Assembly (NCBI GenBank): GCA_948466315.1
Contig: CAOJZZ010000005.1
Span: forward strand, 1 to 41,272
DNA from: an uncultured Mycoplasmatota bacterium
GTDB taxonomy: Bacteria > Bacillota_I > Bacilli_A > RF39 > UBA660
Length of the DNA: 41,272 bases
Reading direction: 5' to 3'
The position numbers and the translations under genes are program-made. Below are positions 7,892 to 16,281 of the stretch, piece by piece. The notes below the pieces were generated by a model, which searched no databases, was not told the origin of the DNA, and was given only the letters and a program-made list of their open reading frames with translations. Each line of letters starts with the position of its first letter. Position 1 is the stretch's first letter.

Positions 7892-8971
7892 CTATCTTTC
7901 TTCATCATAAGTGATAATATTCATAATTTCATCAACTTTATTATCCCAAGTACGAGTATCTATATTAGATTGTTCAATCCCTTTATTCTTATTTACAAAA
8001 GGATTAGACCCCTCCAAAGGTTCAATAAAATCATCATTTTCTAACTCATCAGGCAAACTAATATTATTATTAGCTCTACCCTCATCCAGACTATCATCAC
8101 TCTTAAACAAATTTGTATTATTAACTAAAGAATTATTGATATCAATATCAGAATTGAAAGAAACATCATTATAATCATTCACCGAACTACCATTACTTAT
8201 TGATGAAGTATATTCATAATCATCAATATTATTTCCATCTTGAAACTTATAAGATTTTGTACTAGTAGCTGATTGATATGAAGGTCTAATCTCATCTTGT
8301 CCTTCTATAATAAATCTCTCTTGTGAATATATTTTTTTCTGACTACCACTATCTAATAAAGTATCCTCATAAAATTTGACATTTCCCTCAAAAATCATAA
8401 ATAGTGCCTTTGTCTTTTCAGCATCAGTAAGCAAAGAGCCATTCAAAAACTCAAAGAAGGATTCTACATCCTCTATCTCATGAACATTATGAATATCTGA
8501 AAAATAACGATTATACTCCCTAACTAATTCCAATTGTTTTAGGGAATTCTGAATAGGTGTCAAACTATTATAAAGAGAACCCCTATCTTGATTAAATCTT
8601 TCTAAAGATCTTCTAAAATTAACTAATGGTTCTCTAGCTCTTTGGCATTGTCTTTGAGCTCTTTTTTCTAAACCCCTTTTCTTAAGCGAAAAAAGATTTC
8701 TTGCACTTTTCATTACTTGTTCTACATAAGAATCATCCTTTAAAATTTCAGACAATAAATTCTGAAATTTATAAATATCTTCTGGTGCTTCTAATAATGT
8801 AGCATAAGCTGCTAAATCATCAATATTATTTGAACAAATATCCAAAACTGTATTAACATAAACCTGCTTATCATGTGCACTTTGAAACTTATCAATTTTT
8901 TGTTGTTGTTGCCTTTCTTGACGTTCAAGTTCAGCACGCAACTTTTCAACCACTTCAGTATCCTCAAGCAT
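7892..8971 (-). CDS. Coiled-coil protein with disordered tail, unknown function (operon gene 1)
   Basis: A protein of 359 aa from the ATG at 8969-8971 behind GAGGTGAGGATTG; an adjacent upstream TTG is possible. Residues 1-30 are a charged Glu/Gln coiled coil (ERQERQQQQKIDKF). Residues 40-210 are predicted helical, with an Arg-rich stretch around 105-125. Residues about 225-335 are Asn/Asp/Ser-rich and probably disordered, followed by a short conserved-looking end (TWDNKVDEIMNIITYDEER). It has no signal peptide or membrane segment. It is the first gene of the operon, with a possible -10 TATAAT just upstream. I do not recognise the family; the coiled coil and flexible tail suggest a scaffold or adaptor. 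Confidence 0.72.
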   Translation of the reverse strand: MLEDTEVVEKLRAELERQERQQQQKIDKFQSAHDKQVYVNTVLDICSNNIDDLAAYATLLEAPEDIYKFQNLLSEILKDDSYVEQVMKSARNLFSLKKRGLEKRAQRQCQRAREPLVNFRRSLERFNQDRGSLYNSLTPIQNSLKQLELVREYNRYFSDIHNVHEIEDVESFFEFLNGSLLTDAEKTKALFMIFEGNVKFYEDTLLDSGSQKKIYSQERFIIEGQDEIRPSYQSATSTKSYKFQDGNNIDDYEYTSSISNGSSVNDYNDVSFNSDIDINNSLVNNTNLFKSDDSLDEGRANNNISLPDELENDDFIEPLEGSNPFVNKNKGIEQSNIDTRTWDNKVDEIMNIITYDEER

Positions 8972-9003
8972 CAATCCTCACCTCTTATTCTATTCTAATT
9001 ACT

Positions 9004-9032
9004 ATTATATCGTAAACCATCTTAAAAAAAAA
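9004..9032 (-). promoter_or_regulatory. Possible promoter of the three-gene unknown operon
   Basis: A perfect -10 TATAAT (9004-9009, minus strand) lies 32 bp before the start codon of the coiled-coil protein gene. Seventeen bases upstream the -35 position falls in a run of T. That run is the tail of the neighbouring terminator, so the -35 match is poor. Confidence 0.4.
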
Positions 9033-9102
9033 GGCCTATTGCAAATAAATTTTAACTTTATACATTTTTTGATAAAAACAAATAAGAACATCAACAATAG
9101 CC
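9024..9102 (-). terminator. Terminator-like hairpin with long loop after the lipoprotein gene
   Basis: On the minus strand GGCTATTG (9094-9102) can pair with CAATAGGCC (9033-9041), with one bulged base, around a loop of about 52 bases. Nine T follow directly. The long loop is unusual and may hold further structure. The element separates the lipoprotein gene from the unknown operon. Confidence 0.5.
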
Positions 9103-9173
9103 TAGTACAATTTATTAAACTATCAAAAAAGCTTCTAAAAATAACCGAAACTATTTTTGACTTTAAGCAAATT

Positions 9174-11441
9174 CTAAGAATTTATATCTTCATCAATCAT
9201 AACAGGAGAATCTAATGGTAAAATTTTTTTCTCAATAAGCATATCTGGAAGATTTCTTACCGCCTCGTTAGAAATATCTTGTTTAAGTTCTGATGATTCA
9301 TTACTCTTAGTTCCAATATCCACATTTTGTAAAATACTTTTTTCATCTGTATTACTACCAAGAGCAGCTCCAACTGTATCCTGTATAACTGGCATATCCT
9401 TAGTCTCAACAGCAATATTACTATTTATTTCATTAAATGAAGTAACTGGATTAACTACTAAATCAATAGAATTTTCAACATCATCTTGGTTACCAGCATT
9501 AATGTCACTACTTTTATCTTGCCCCGTCTCTTTAGATTGTAAAGTATTATCCGCTATACTCTGTATTATTGACACATCACTCTGATTATTTGCAGTAACA
9601 TCAAAATCTTTTTGATTATCATTAACACCATCACTAGAATTATTAGTAGCACCATTTTCTACTGGACCAGATACTAAATCATTAGGTACAGTTATTGAAA
9701 TAGGACTCTCATCACTTTTTTCTAAAGATATGTTTTGATCTGTTGAAGACTCTTCTACCAAGTTTTGCATTATTGGTACATCATTTTGATTATCGTTAAT
9801 AGCAGCACTAGAATCTTTAGTATCACTATTTTCTACTGGACCAAGTGTAAAATTATTTGGCTCTATCGTTGAAGCAATACTATTATCCTCATTTTCTAAA
9901 GACACATTAGTATTTACTAAAGTTTGTTCTACCAAACTCTGCATTACTGGTATATCATTTTGGTCATTTGTAGTAGCATCAAATCCACCCTGATTATCAT
10001 CAACACCATCGTTAGAATTATTAGTATCGCTATTTTCTGCTGAACTAGATGTTAAATCATTAGACGCAGTTATTGAAATAGGACTCTCATCACTCTTTTC
10101 GGATGAAAAGCCATCATCTTTTAAAGTATTATCTGTAATAGCCTGCATTACTGGTACATTATCTTGACTACCCAAATTATTATTAGTCATAATATTATTA
10201 TCATTAACTATAGCATTACCATTATTATCTATAGGTCTAAGCGATAATGTAACTGGTTCCTCTTTCTTCTCTTCTTGTTTATTATTAATACTACCAAATT
10301 CCAAATTATTACCCAAACCATTTTCATCTGAAGCAACAGCAAAAGTTTTCTCATCATTTAATAAAACCGTATTATTTATAGTATCTGAAGATGCTAAAAA
10401 AACATCAGTAGGATTAAACATTGCTTGCAATTCACTTTTATTTTCCCCATCATTAAAAGACAACTTATCATTTTCTAAATTCTTATTTTCTTCTTTCAAA
10501 GGCTCTTTTACATTACCCAATGTTGAATCAAAACCTATTTGTGAAGATTTATTCGTTTCCGAGTCCTTTGGAGGTACAACTGCTATATTAGAAGGAACAT
10601 TTGAACTACTATTCATAATAGATGGTCCGCCTACAATAGGAATGCTACTCTTTGTACCTGCTCCACATAAAGATCCACTTTTATTTTTATTGTTCATAAT
10701 AGCAATTAAAACTATAACTAATAAAGCTATTCCCCCACCTACTGTCATATAAATGTTAGTCGTATTATATAAAGCAAACTCAAACTTAACACTAGATGCC
10801 TCACTAGAAGATAAATTCCAAGATAAACTTCTATTATTATCATTCTTAGAGTTAGCATTACTACTAATAGCCGAATAAGGAAGAGTTACATTAAAAGATA
10901 AATCTAATGTTTTAGCAAGAGAACTTTCCAATTCATTCATATCAATTTCAGAAGACATATCAGGATCTAGTGCTTTACGCAAATTAGTATTCGACTCAAT
11001 GTAAGACTTACTATCCATGCCACTATCTGCTGCATCAAATTTAAAATCTGCTACATATGTATTTTTCAAAAAACCTTTTTTTACCTTGAATATTTTGGCT
11101 TTAACTGCATCCTTTTCTAAAATACCTGACAAACTATAACCATCAGCATCCTCACTACTTACAAAATCGATATTTTTTATATTTCTAGCAATAGTAAAAC
11201 CACTCATTTTACCATCTTTATAATCTGTAATCGTAAAGCCTGCCTCTTCAAGTTCCTTTTTACCTTTACTATCAAGTATTTCTTGATTACCAAAATAAGA
11301 AGTATCTACTGCATAAATTATCGAAAAATACATAGACTTATCCTTCTTAATATCCATATTAGCATTATACTTAACACAACCAGTCAAAGGTAGTATTAAC
11401 ATAATTATCATTAATAACAATATATATCTTCTCTTTTTCAT
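9174..11441 (-). CDS. LppM-like lipoprotein with membrane segment and long repetitive cytoplasmic tail
   Basis: A protein of 755 aa with an ATG start at 11439-11441 behind AGGAG. Residues 1-22 are a lipoprotein signal ending in the lipobox LTGC (Cys22). Residues about 23-225 form a domain of the LppM/DUF3153 type (KYNANMDIKKDKSMYFSIIY near the start). A membrane helix follows at about 230-249, then NKNK, so the remaining 500 residues should be inside the cell. That tail is Asn/Ser/Asp-rich and probably disordered. It carries five copies of a motif like DVPVMQ-x-LVEQTL, 57-68 residues apart (about 427-694). It stands alone between terminator-like sequences. Its function is not known; other proteins of this kind have LppM domains without such a tail. 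Confidence 0.75.
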   Translation of the reverse strand: MKKRRYILLLMIIMLILPLTGCVKYNANMDIKKDKSMYFSIIYAVDTSYFGNQEILDSKGKKELEEAGFTITDYKDGKMSGFTIARNIKNIDFVSSEDADGYSLSGILEKDAVKAKIFKVKKGFLKNTYVADFKFDAADSGMDSKSYIESNTNLRKALDPDMSSEIDMNELESSLAKTLDLSFNVTLPYSAISSNANSKNDNNRSLSWNLSSSEASSVKFEFALYNTTNIYMTVGGGIALLVIVLIAIMNNKNKSGSLCGAGTKSSIPIVGGPSIMNSSSNVPSNIAVVPPKDSETNKSSQIGFDSTLGNVKEPLKEENKNLENDKLSFNDGENKSELQAMFNPTDVFLASSDTINNTVLLNDEKTFAVASDENGLGNNLEFGSINNKQEEKKEEPVTLSLRPIDNNGNAIVNDNNIMTNNNLGSQDNVPVMQAITDNTLKDDGFSSEKSDESPISITASNDLTSSSAENSDTNNSNDGVDDNQGGFDATTNDQNDIPVMQSLVEQTLVNTNVSLENEDNSIASTIEPNNFTLGPVENSDTKDSSAAINDNQNDVPIMQNLVEESSTDQNISLEKSDESPISITVPNDLVSGPVENGATNNSSDGVNDNQKDFDVTANNQSDVSIIQSIADNTLQSKETGQDKSSDINAGNQDDVENSIDLVVNPVTSFNEINSNIAVETKDMPVIQDTVGAALGSNTDEKSILQNVDIGTKSNESSELKQDISNEAVRNLPDMLIEKKILPLDSPVMIDEDINS
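9344..10169 (-). repeat. Degenerate tandem repeats encoding the DxPVMQ motif
   Basis: In-frame repeats inside the lipoprotein gene, encoding residues about 425-700. Core motifs are DNVPVMQAITDNTL, NDIPVMQSLVEQTL, NDVPIMQNLVEES, SDVSIIQSIADNTL and KDMPVIQDTVGAAL. A second shared block is EKSDESPISIT followed by a stretch like PNDLVSGPVEN. The unit length varies from about 57 to 68 residues, so this is old duplication with drift and not a recent exact repeat. Confidence 0.65.
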
Positions 11442-11511
11442 ATCTTACTCCTAAACTAATTATTTTTCATTATCAAAATTCTATAGTAAGAAAACACACT
11501 CTTTTACCCCT

Positions 11512-11529
11512 ACTATTACGAATAATAGT
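11512..11529. repeat. Perfect inverted repeat in the 190-bp gap upstream of the lipoprotein gene
   Basis: ACTATTA, a CGAA loop and TAATAGT form a perfect 7-bp hairpin with no T-run after it on either strand. It lies about 70 bp upstream of the lipoprotein start codon, so it could be an operator or an mRNA leader structure. Confidence 0.35.
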
Positions 11530-11632
11530 ATAACACACTATTAATTAGAACTAAAGATAAGAAAAGAGGCAAATACTAACTTGACGTAAACCAATATTAA
11601 GCCTTGTACAAAATATAAAGGTATTAACACCT

Positions 11633-11965
11633 CTATCCTCCACTATTAACAGTCTTTTCAATCTCTCTAAAAAAAGCATTCATCATCTTATTAAATCCTT
11701 TTTCTATATAAGTAGAAAGCTTCATTCCCACTTTAGAAAATCGATTACTATAATTTACCTCCTTCTCCAAATAATTATCAGCTGAAATTTCCTTACCCTC
11801 AGCTACATCTTTTTCAAATCTCTCAATTGCTTCTTCTGTCAATGTAGTCTTTTTACCTTCATTATACTCAAAATAACCAGAAGCCATAGAAAAATACAAT
11901 GAAAAAAACAAAATAACTATCACTAGCAAAAGAAATCGCACCACATTTTTACCCTTTACTTTCAT
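11633..11965 (-). CDS. Small membrane-anchored protein in the yqxA position
   Basis: A protein of 110 aa from the ATG at 11963-11965 (GGAGG six bases upstream). The start overlaps the end of spoIIP by 17 bp, which indicates translational coupling; an earlier in-frame start lies deep in spoIIP. Residues 8-28 form one membrane segment. The outer part is charged and helical (TTLTEEAIERFEKDVAEGK), with a C-terminal helix FNKMMNAFFREIEKTVN. In Bacillus the gene after spoIIP is yqxA (DUF3679), a small protein with one N-terminal membrane segment. Position and architecture fit, but I cannot confirm sequence homology. A role with SpoIIP during engulfment is inference. Confidence 0.6.
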   Translation of the reverse strand: MKVKGKNVVRFLLLVIVILFFSLYFSMASGYFEYNEGKKTTLTEEAIERFEKDVAEGKEISADNYLEKEVNYSNRFSKVGMKLSTYIEKGFNKMMNAFFREIEKTVNSGG

Positions 11966-12902
11966 TAACAACCTCCATAAAACACTCCGCAAAAGCCAAG
12001 GTAGAGTTTAAAACCTCTGTAGTTGTATTCTCTGGACCACCAAACTCAGCTAAAATTGTATATGGCGAAAAATCTTGATTATAAACACCATTCACTCCCA
12101 CTCCTCCTTTCTTATATATACCTTTTGAAAGACCAGGATACTTCTGATTCAACTTATCATTAATTTTTGTTGTAAAATCCAAATTATCTTTATAATTAAC
12201 ATTTTCCAAACCAATTAAAAATATCATCTTAGCATAACTCTTTTCATTTATCTGCACTGTTGTCTTATCCTTTACTAAACTGTCTCTATGTACATCAATA
12301 AAATATTTCAAAGAAGGATATTTTTTCTTAGCATCCTCCATTAATACACGACTAGCCTTATAACTAGCATTATATTTCCAACCATTCTCATTTAATACAT
12401 CTTTTATTTTTCTCTCCTCTACTAACGTATGTAGTAAATTACTATTAAATACCTCCTCCAAAATATAATCATTCATCATCACCGTCGGATTAACACTATA
12501 CTCCAAAAAACTACTAGGAGCATACTCCTCAGTCTGATGTGAATTATAAATATATATTATAGGCTCTTTATCCTCCTGTTTTTCTACCTTTTTAACATTA
12601 GAAGAATTAGTAGTAGGATTAACTAACTTAACTTGACTAGTAGAAAGTAATGTATCTGGCTTATTATAAAGAGAAAGAAAAAAGTTAAACATTTTATCTA
12701 CTACTGAAGCACTCTTTTTTTCGTAAAAGGGATTACTCTTTTCTAATAACAATTGAACAAAGTCTTTATCACTAACAATAGCTATCTTACTTCGATCTAA
12801 AACATAAAAACTTAAAAAAACACCACAGAAAAACATGCTAAAAAAGAAAAGTTTTCTACTCTTCTTATTTTTCTTAGATTTTGCATTAAACTTTTTCCTC
12901 AC
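11949..12902 (-). CDS. spoIIP: SpoIIP, peptidoglycan amidase/endopeptidase of engulfment
   Basis: SpoIIP cleaves peptidoglycan stem peptides and cross-links in the septum during engulfment of the forespore, together with SpoIID and SpoIIM. The N terminus is basic with one membrane segment (FFFSMFFCGVFLSFYVL), then a linker rich in Ser and Asn. The catalytic domain begins at IYIYNSHQTEEY, with YFIDVHRDS further on and AEFGGPENT near the end, all typical of the SpoIIP/AmiC-like zinc fold. The start is uncertain: GTG at 12900-12902 follows GGTGAGG closely, while TTG or GTG at 12909-12914 would add three or four residues. It sits just after gpr, as in Bacillus. Confidence 0.9.
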   Translation of the reverse strand: MRKKFNAKSKKNKKSRKLFFFSMFFCGVFLSFYVLDRSKIAIVSDKDFVQLLLEKSNPFYEKKSASVVDKMFNFFLSLYNKPDTLLSTSQVKLVNPTTNSSNVKKVEKQEDKEPIIYIYNSHQTEEYAPSSFLEYSVNPTVMMNDYILEEVFNSNLLHTLVEERKIKDVLNENGWKYNASYKASRVLMEDAKKKYPSLKYFIDVHRDSLVKDKTTVQINEKSYAKMIFLIGLENVNYKDNLDFTTKINDKLNQKYPGLSKGIYKKGGVGVNGVYNQDFSPYTILAEFGGPENTTTEVLNSTLAFAECFMEVVNESKG

Positions 12903-12939
12903 ATGCCTCACCAATACTACTATAATAAATTATCAAGAC

Positions 12940-13947
12940 TTAATTTGTCGGATTAAAGGAAGCATGTAAACTTTTATTAATTCCATTTCCAATAAGTAAA
13001 CCTAACTTATCAATCATAAAGTCAACTTCTTTTGGAGTAACCATTAAATTAGATTGAATAGGAGATAACACCTCATATATTAACTGCTTAAATTCATCCT
13101 CTGATAATTCACCAATCATTCCTAAGACTTTCTCTTTATCAAAAGAAGATAATTCTCTCTTTTCATCTCGATAATCTTGGTGCATTTCATCTACTAATTT
13201 TAAAGATGCCTTATTAGCATTATTAAGTTTAAAACTAAATTGTTTCAACATATATTGAAATGTATCACTTACTATAGTAACCGCATCAACAATAGTAGGT
13301 ACCCCTATAGCAATAACAGGAATTCCTAATGTTTTACTACTAACTTCTTTTCTATCATTACCTACACCACTACCAGGATGTATCCCACTATCAGTAATCT
13401 GAATTGTCTTATTAACCCTACTAATCGCAGATGAAGCCAAAGCATCAACTACTAAAACCATTTTAGCATCAGTCGTTTTAACTAAGCTTTCAATTAATTC
13501 CTTAGTTTCAATTCCTGTAACTCCCGTAACCTCTGGCTTAAAAGCTGCAACCTTCTGATAGCCATCCTCTACCTCACCTAAAGCAAACAAATACCTAGTA
13601 ACCAAAATATTTTCAACTACTTTCGGTCCCAATGAATCTGGTGTAGAATTACTATTTCCTAATCCAACTACTAAAATAGTATCTTCCTTTTCTATTTTAT
13701 AATCACTAAGTAAAAGTTTAAGTTCTTTAATAAAACGTTTTTCTACTAACTTATAATTATCTTTATCACTAACATCCTCAAAAGAAATAGTAATATATTT
13801 AGCCTTAGAAGAAGAATCATTAAAAAAAACTCGGTCAACAACAATCTTTCCATCTTCAAAATGTTCTCTAGGATACTTTTCATCAATTTTAGAATCAACA
13901 ATCAAATCAGTACGAACCTGAAATTTTGAAACATCAATACTATGCAT
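12940..13947 (-). CDS. gpr: GPR, germination protease for small acid-soluble spore proteins
   Basis: GPR degrades the DNA-protecting SASP of the spore core during germination and is made as a zymogen. The start is the ATG at 13945-13947 with AGGTGA upstream, giving MHSIDVSKFQVRTDL; an open extension further upstream is hydrophobic, runs across the rpsT start region and is not credible. The N-terminal VRTDL matches the propeptide region of Bacillus GPR. Strong family matches include VGLGNSNSTPDSLGP, GVTGIETKE, DALASS, DSGIHPGSGVGN and IGVPTIVDAVT. The length of 335 aa is slightly short of the Bacillus enzyme (about 370). It is divergent from rpsT, as in Bacillus. Confidence 0.95.
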   Translation of the reverse strand: MHSIDVSKFQVRTDLIVDSKIDEKYPREHFEDGKIVVDRVFFNDSSSKAKYITISFEDVSDKDNYKLVEKRFIKELKLLLSDYKIEKEDTILVVGLGNSNSTPDSLGPKVVENILVTRYLFALGEVEDGYQKVAAFKPEVTGVTGIETKELIESLVKTTDAKMVLVVDALASSAISRVNKTIQITDSGIHPGSGVGNDRKEVSSKTLGIPVIAIGVPTIVDAVTIVSDTFQYMLKQFSFKLNNANKASLKLVDEMHQDYRDEKRELSSFDKEKVLGMIGELSEDEFKQLIYEVLSPIQSNLMVTPKEVDFMIDKLGLLIGNGINKSLHASFNPTN

Positions 13948-13989
13948 ACAATCACCTAATATTATATTACCCAAAATATAAAAATTTAT

Positions 13990-14018
13990 TTGCTTTTTTA
14001 CATTTTTTTTGATAAAAT
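13990..14018 (+). promoter_or_regulatory. Promoter of rpsT
   Basis: TTGCTT and TAAAAT separated by exactly 17 bp. The predicted start site, near 14025, leaves a leader of roughly 20 bases before the S20 start codon with its GAGGTG ribosome site. Confidence 0.65.
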
Positions 14019-14047
14019 AAATGTGTTTATAAAAGTGAGGTGAAAAA

Positions 14048-14311
14048 ATGCCAAATATTAAAAGTGCTAAAAAACGTATGCGTTCTAACGAAAAAAAAGC
14101 AGGAGTAAATACACTAATAACTTCTAGTATGAGAACTGCCATTAAAAAATTCGAAAAAGAAGCAAAAACAGGAAATAAAGAAGAAGCAAGTAACAAATTA
14201 AACATTGCTATTCAAAGAATTGACAAAGCTATGTCTAGTGGTCTAGTTCATAAAAATAAAGCTGCTAGATTGAAATCAAGATTAACAAAAATGAACAATA
14301 ATATTAAATAG
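14048..14311 (+). CDS. rpsT: Ribosomal protein S20
   Basis: A protein of 87 aa, the usual length for S20, a primary-binding protein of the 30S subunit that contacts 16S rRNA. The start MPNIKSAKKRMRSNEKK and the closing segment (GLVHKNKAARLKSRL) are typical of the family, as is the three-helix, Lys-rich composition. The ATG follows GAGGTGAAAAA. It is one of the few plus-strand genes here, with its own promoter and terminator, and lies opposite gpr as in Bacillus subtilis. Confidence 0.97.
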   Translation: MPNIKSAKKRMRSNEKKAGVNTLITSSMRTAIKKFEKEAKTGNKEEASNKLNIAIQRIDKAMSSGLVHKNKAARLKSRLTKMNNNIK

Positions 14312-14338
14312 ACCAATGAATATTGGTTTTATTTTTTT
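14312..14338 (+). terminator. Terminator of rpsT
   Basis: ACCAAT, loop GAAT, ATTGGT, then TTTATTTTTTT, starting directly after the rpsT stop codon. Confidence 0.8.
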
Positions 14339-14426
14339 AAAAAATTATAAATTTATATCCAAAAAACATCTGAATTCACATAAAATTAAAAGTAAGATAA
14401 ATTAGAATAAAAAATGGAGGAAAGGC

Positions 14427-15341
14427 ATGAAAAAACTTATTGCAATACTTATTTGGTTAACACTACTAGCACTAATAATTATCAAAAAAGATGACTTTTT
14501 AAAGATTTACAATAGATATTTAAAACCTCAAGATAATAAAGTCGTCTCTATTGAAAAAAATAGATATTATCGTAATTATGATTTTGATTTTGTTCAAGTA
14601 ACTGATAACTTTTCACCCAAAAACAGACAGGATATCTTAAATATTTTCTATACGGCCATCAACTCTGGACAAGAAAACTTTACTTTTTATTGTCCAAAAA
14701 GTTACAAAAACTGCATTCAAGAAATTAGAAAAATAGCTAATAATCAAACTTTATTATCTCATATTAATAACTTTGTTCATCCTTATAATGGATTCAAACA
14801 TATTGAAACAAAATATGATAGTCTAGGCCAAGTAACTATTACTGTTGAAAAAAGCTATACTGAAGAAGAAATAATAGAGATTGAAGATTATATTAATAAT
14901 ATAATCAAAAAAATAATCAAACCCTATGACAACACAGAAAACAAAATCAAGGCAGTACATGATTATATTATAAATAACTCTAAATATGACTCAGATCGTA
15001 GTGATCATAACATTATAAAATACAAATCAGATATAGCATACGGACCATTATTAGAAGGTTATGGTATCTGTGGAGGTTATACTGATGCGATGGAACTATT
15101 CTTAGAACGATTAAATATTAAAAGTTATAAAATATCAAGTGAAGACCATGTCTGGAACGCAGTAAATATAAATAATAACTGGCACCACCTAGACTTAACC
15201 TGGGATGACCCTATAACAACAAGTAATACAGATATTTTAGAACACAACTTTTTCCTAATAGGAACTACTGAATTAATAGAAAAAGAAAAAGAACAACACA
15301 TTTTTGATCAAACAATTTATCAAGAACTAAAAGAAACTTAA
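14427..15341 (+). CDS. Membrane-anchored transglutaminase-like protein
   Basis: A protein of 304 aa; the ATG follows GGAGGAAAGGC. Residues 3-19 form an uncleaved signal or membrane anchor. The C-terminal half has the transglutaminase-like fold with a complete Cys-His-Asp triad: Cys215 in YGICGGYTDAM, His241 in DHVWNAV and Asp260 in LTWDDP. The segment before it (KIKAVHDYIINNSKYD) is the helix usual in this family. Such proteins act outside the cell as peptidases or cross-linking enzymes; the substrate is not predictable. It is on the plus strand between rpsT and a terminator, with no partner gene. Confidence 0.85.
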   Translation: MKKLIAILIWLTLLALIIIKKDDFLKIYNRYLKPQDNKVVSIEKNRYYRNYDFDFVQVTDNFSPKNRQDILNIFYTAINSGQENFTFYCPKSYKNCIQEIRKIANNQTLLSHINNFVHPYNGFKHIETKYDSLGQVTITVEKSYTEEEIIEIEDYINNIIKKIIKPYDNTENKIKAVHDYIINNSKYDSDRSDHNIIKYKSDIAYGPLLEGYGICGGYTDAMELFLERLNIKSYKISSEDHVWNAVNINNNWHHLDLTWDDPITTSNTDILEHNFFLIGTTELIEKEKEQHIFDQTIYQELKET

Positions 15342-15359
15342 AACTAAGCTTCTTTTTTT
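15332..15359 (+). terminator. Terminator overlapping the end of the transglutaminase-like gene
   Basis: GAA-CTTA and TAAG-TTC pair across a four-base loop with one A/C mismatch, followed by seven T. The hairpin includes the stop codon and reaches into the convergent miaA gene, whose stop is three bases away. Confidence 0.6.
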
Positions 15360-16222
15360 ATAAAATCATAAACTTCATCAATAGTCTTCGAAAAATCATC
15401 ATAATTAACATTTACCCATTTAACATCAAATTGATGTTTAAAAAAAGTATACTGCCTCTTAGCATATCTTCTAGAATGTAAACAAATCGCCTCAACTACC
15501 TCCTCTAACGAAGCATTATTATAAAAATAATCATAAAATTCTCTATATCCAATAGCACTATTTAATATTCTAGAATCCATATACTTATCCTTAAAATTAC
15601 TAACCTCATCAAGTAATCCATTCTTTATCATCAAATCAACACGTTCATTAATACGTAAATACAAAATTTCCCTATCAGTAGTAAGACCAATAACCCTACA
15701 TGGGTATAATAATACATTCTTATTATTAGAAATTTCTTCACCATTTTCTATTTTATTTAAAAATCGAACTAATCTTTTCCTGTTATTAACATCTATAGAA
15801 ATATCACTATCAAAATTTTTAATTCTCTTAAAAATCTCTATATTACTAAGTTCACTATATTCATTATAAGTAGTTCCCTCACTAAAATTATAATCATATA
15901 AAGCAGCTTTAATATAAAAACCTGTTCCTCCAACAATAATAACTCTTTTGCCACGTTTAGTAATATCACTAATCAAACGTCTAACATCTCTTTGATAATC
16001 AAAAACTGAGTAAAAATCACCTATTTCACAAATATCAATCAAATGATGAACTACACCACCACGTTCTTCTATAGTAGGCTTAGCACTACCTATATCTAGT
16101 CCCTTATATACACTAACTGAATCACCATTAATAATCTCAGCATTCATTCTTAAAGCTAACTCAATACTAAGTTTCGTTTTTCCAACACCAGTTGGTCCCA
16201 CAATAACAATAACCTCTTGCAC
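15344..16222 (-). CDS. miaA: tRNA dimethylallyltransferase MiaA
   Basis: MiaA transfers a dimethylallyl group to N6 of A37 in tRNAs that read codons beginning with U. The P-loop GPTGVGKT is at residues 9-16, followed by NGDSVSVYKGLDIGSAKP and GGTGFYIKAAL, and a C-terminal SRRYAKRQYTFFKH; all are diagnostic. I chose the GTG at 16220-16222 because AGGTGA lies just upstream. An in-frame TTG at 16252 would add ten residues and has no ribosome site. The 292-aa length is normal. The gene follows mutL by about 60 bp, the same mutL-miaA order as in Bacillus. Confidence 0.94.
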   Translation of the reverse strand: MQEVIVIVGPTGVGKTKLSIELALRMNAEIINGDSVSVYKGLDIGSAKPTIEERGGVVHHLIDICEIGDFYSVFDYQRDVRRLISDITKRGKRVIIVGGTGFYIKAALYDYNFSEGTTYNEYSELSNIEIFKRIKNFDSDISIDVNNRKRLVRFLNKIENGEEISNNKNVLLYPCRVIGLTTDREILYLRINERVDLMIKNGLLDEVSNFKDKYMDSRILNSAIGYREFYDYFYNNASLEEVVEAICLHSRRYAKRQYTFFKHQFDVKWVNVNYDDFSKTIDEVYDFIKKEA

Positions 16223-16281
16223 AACTTCACCTTCTTTAAAATCAATAAACAATTATTAACCTATTAGAAAATATTTTTAAA

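Noticed and set aside
7911-8174. Plus-strand open frame antisense to the disordered tail of the coiled-coil protein
   Set aside because: Low-complexity Ser/Leu sequence caused by Asn/Asp/Ser codons on the other strand; no ribosome site.
9344-10169. Possible CRISPR array or DNA-level satellite
   Set aside because: The repeats are in frame, variable in length and conserved at protein level; no constant repeat with unique spacers. No CRISPR array was seen anywhere in the window.
13948-14205. N-terminal extension of the GPR reading frame by 86 codons
   Set aside because: It is hydrophobic and basic, runs antisense through the rpsT promoter and coding start, and bypasses the good ribosome site before MHSIDV.
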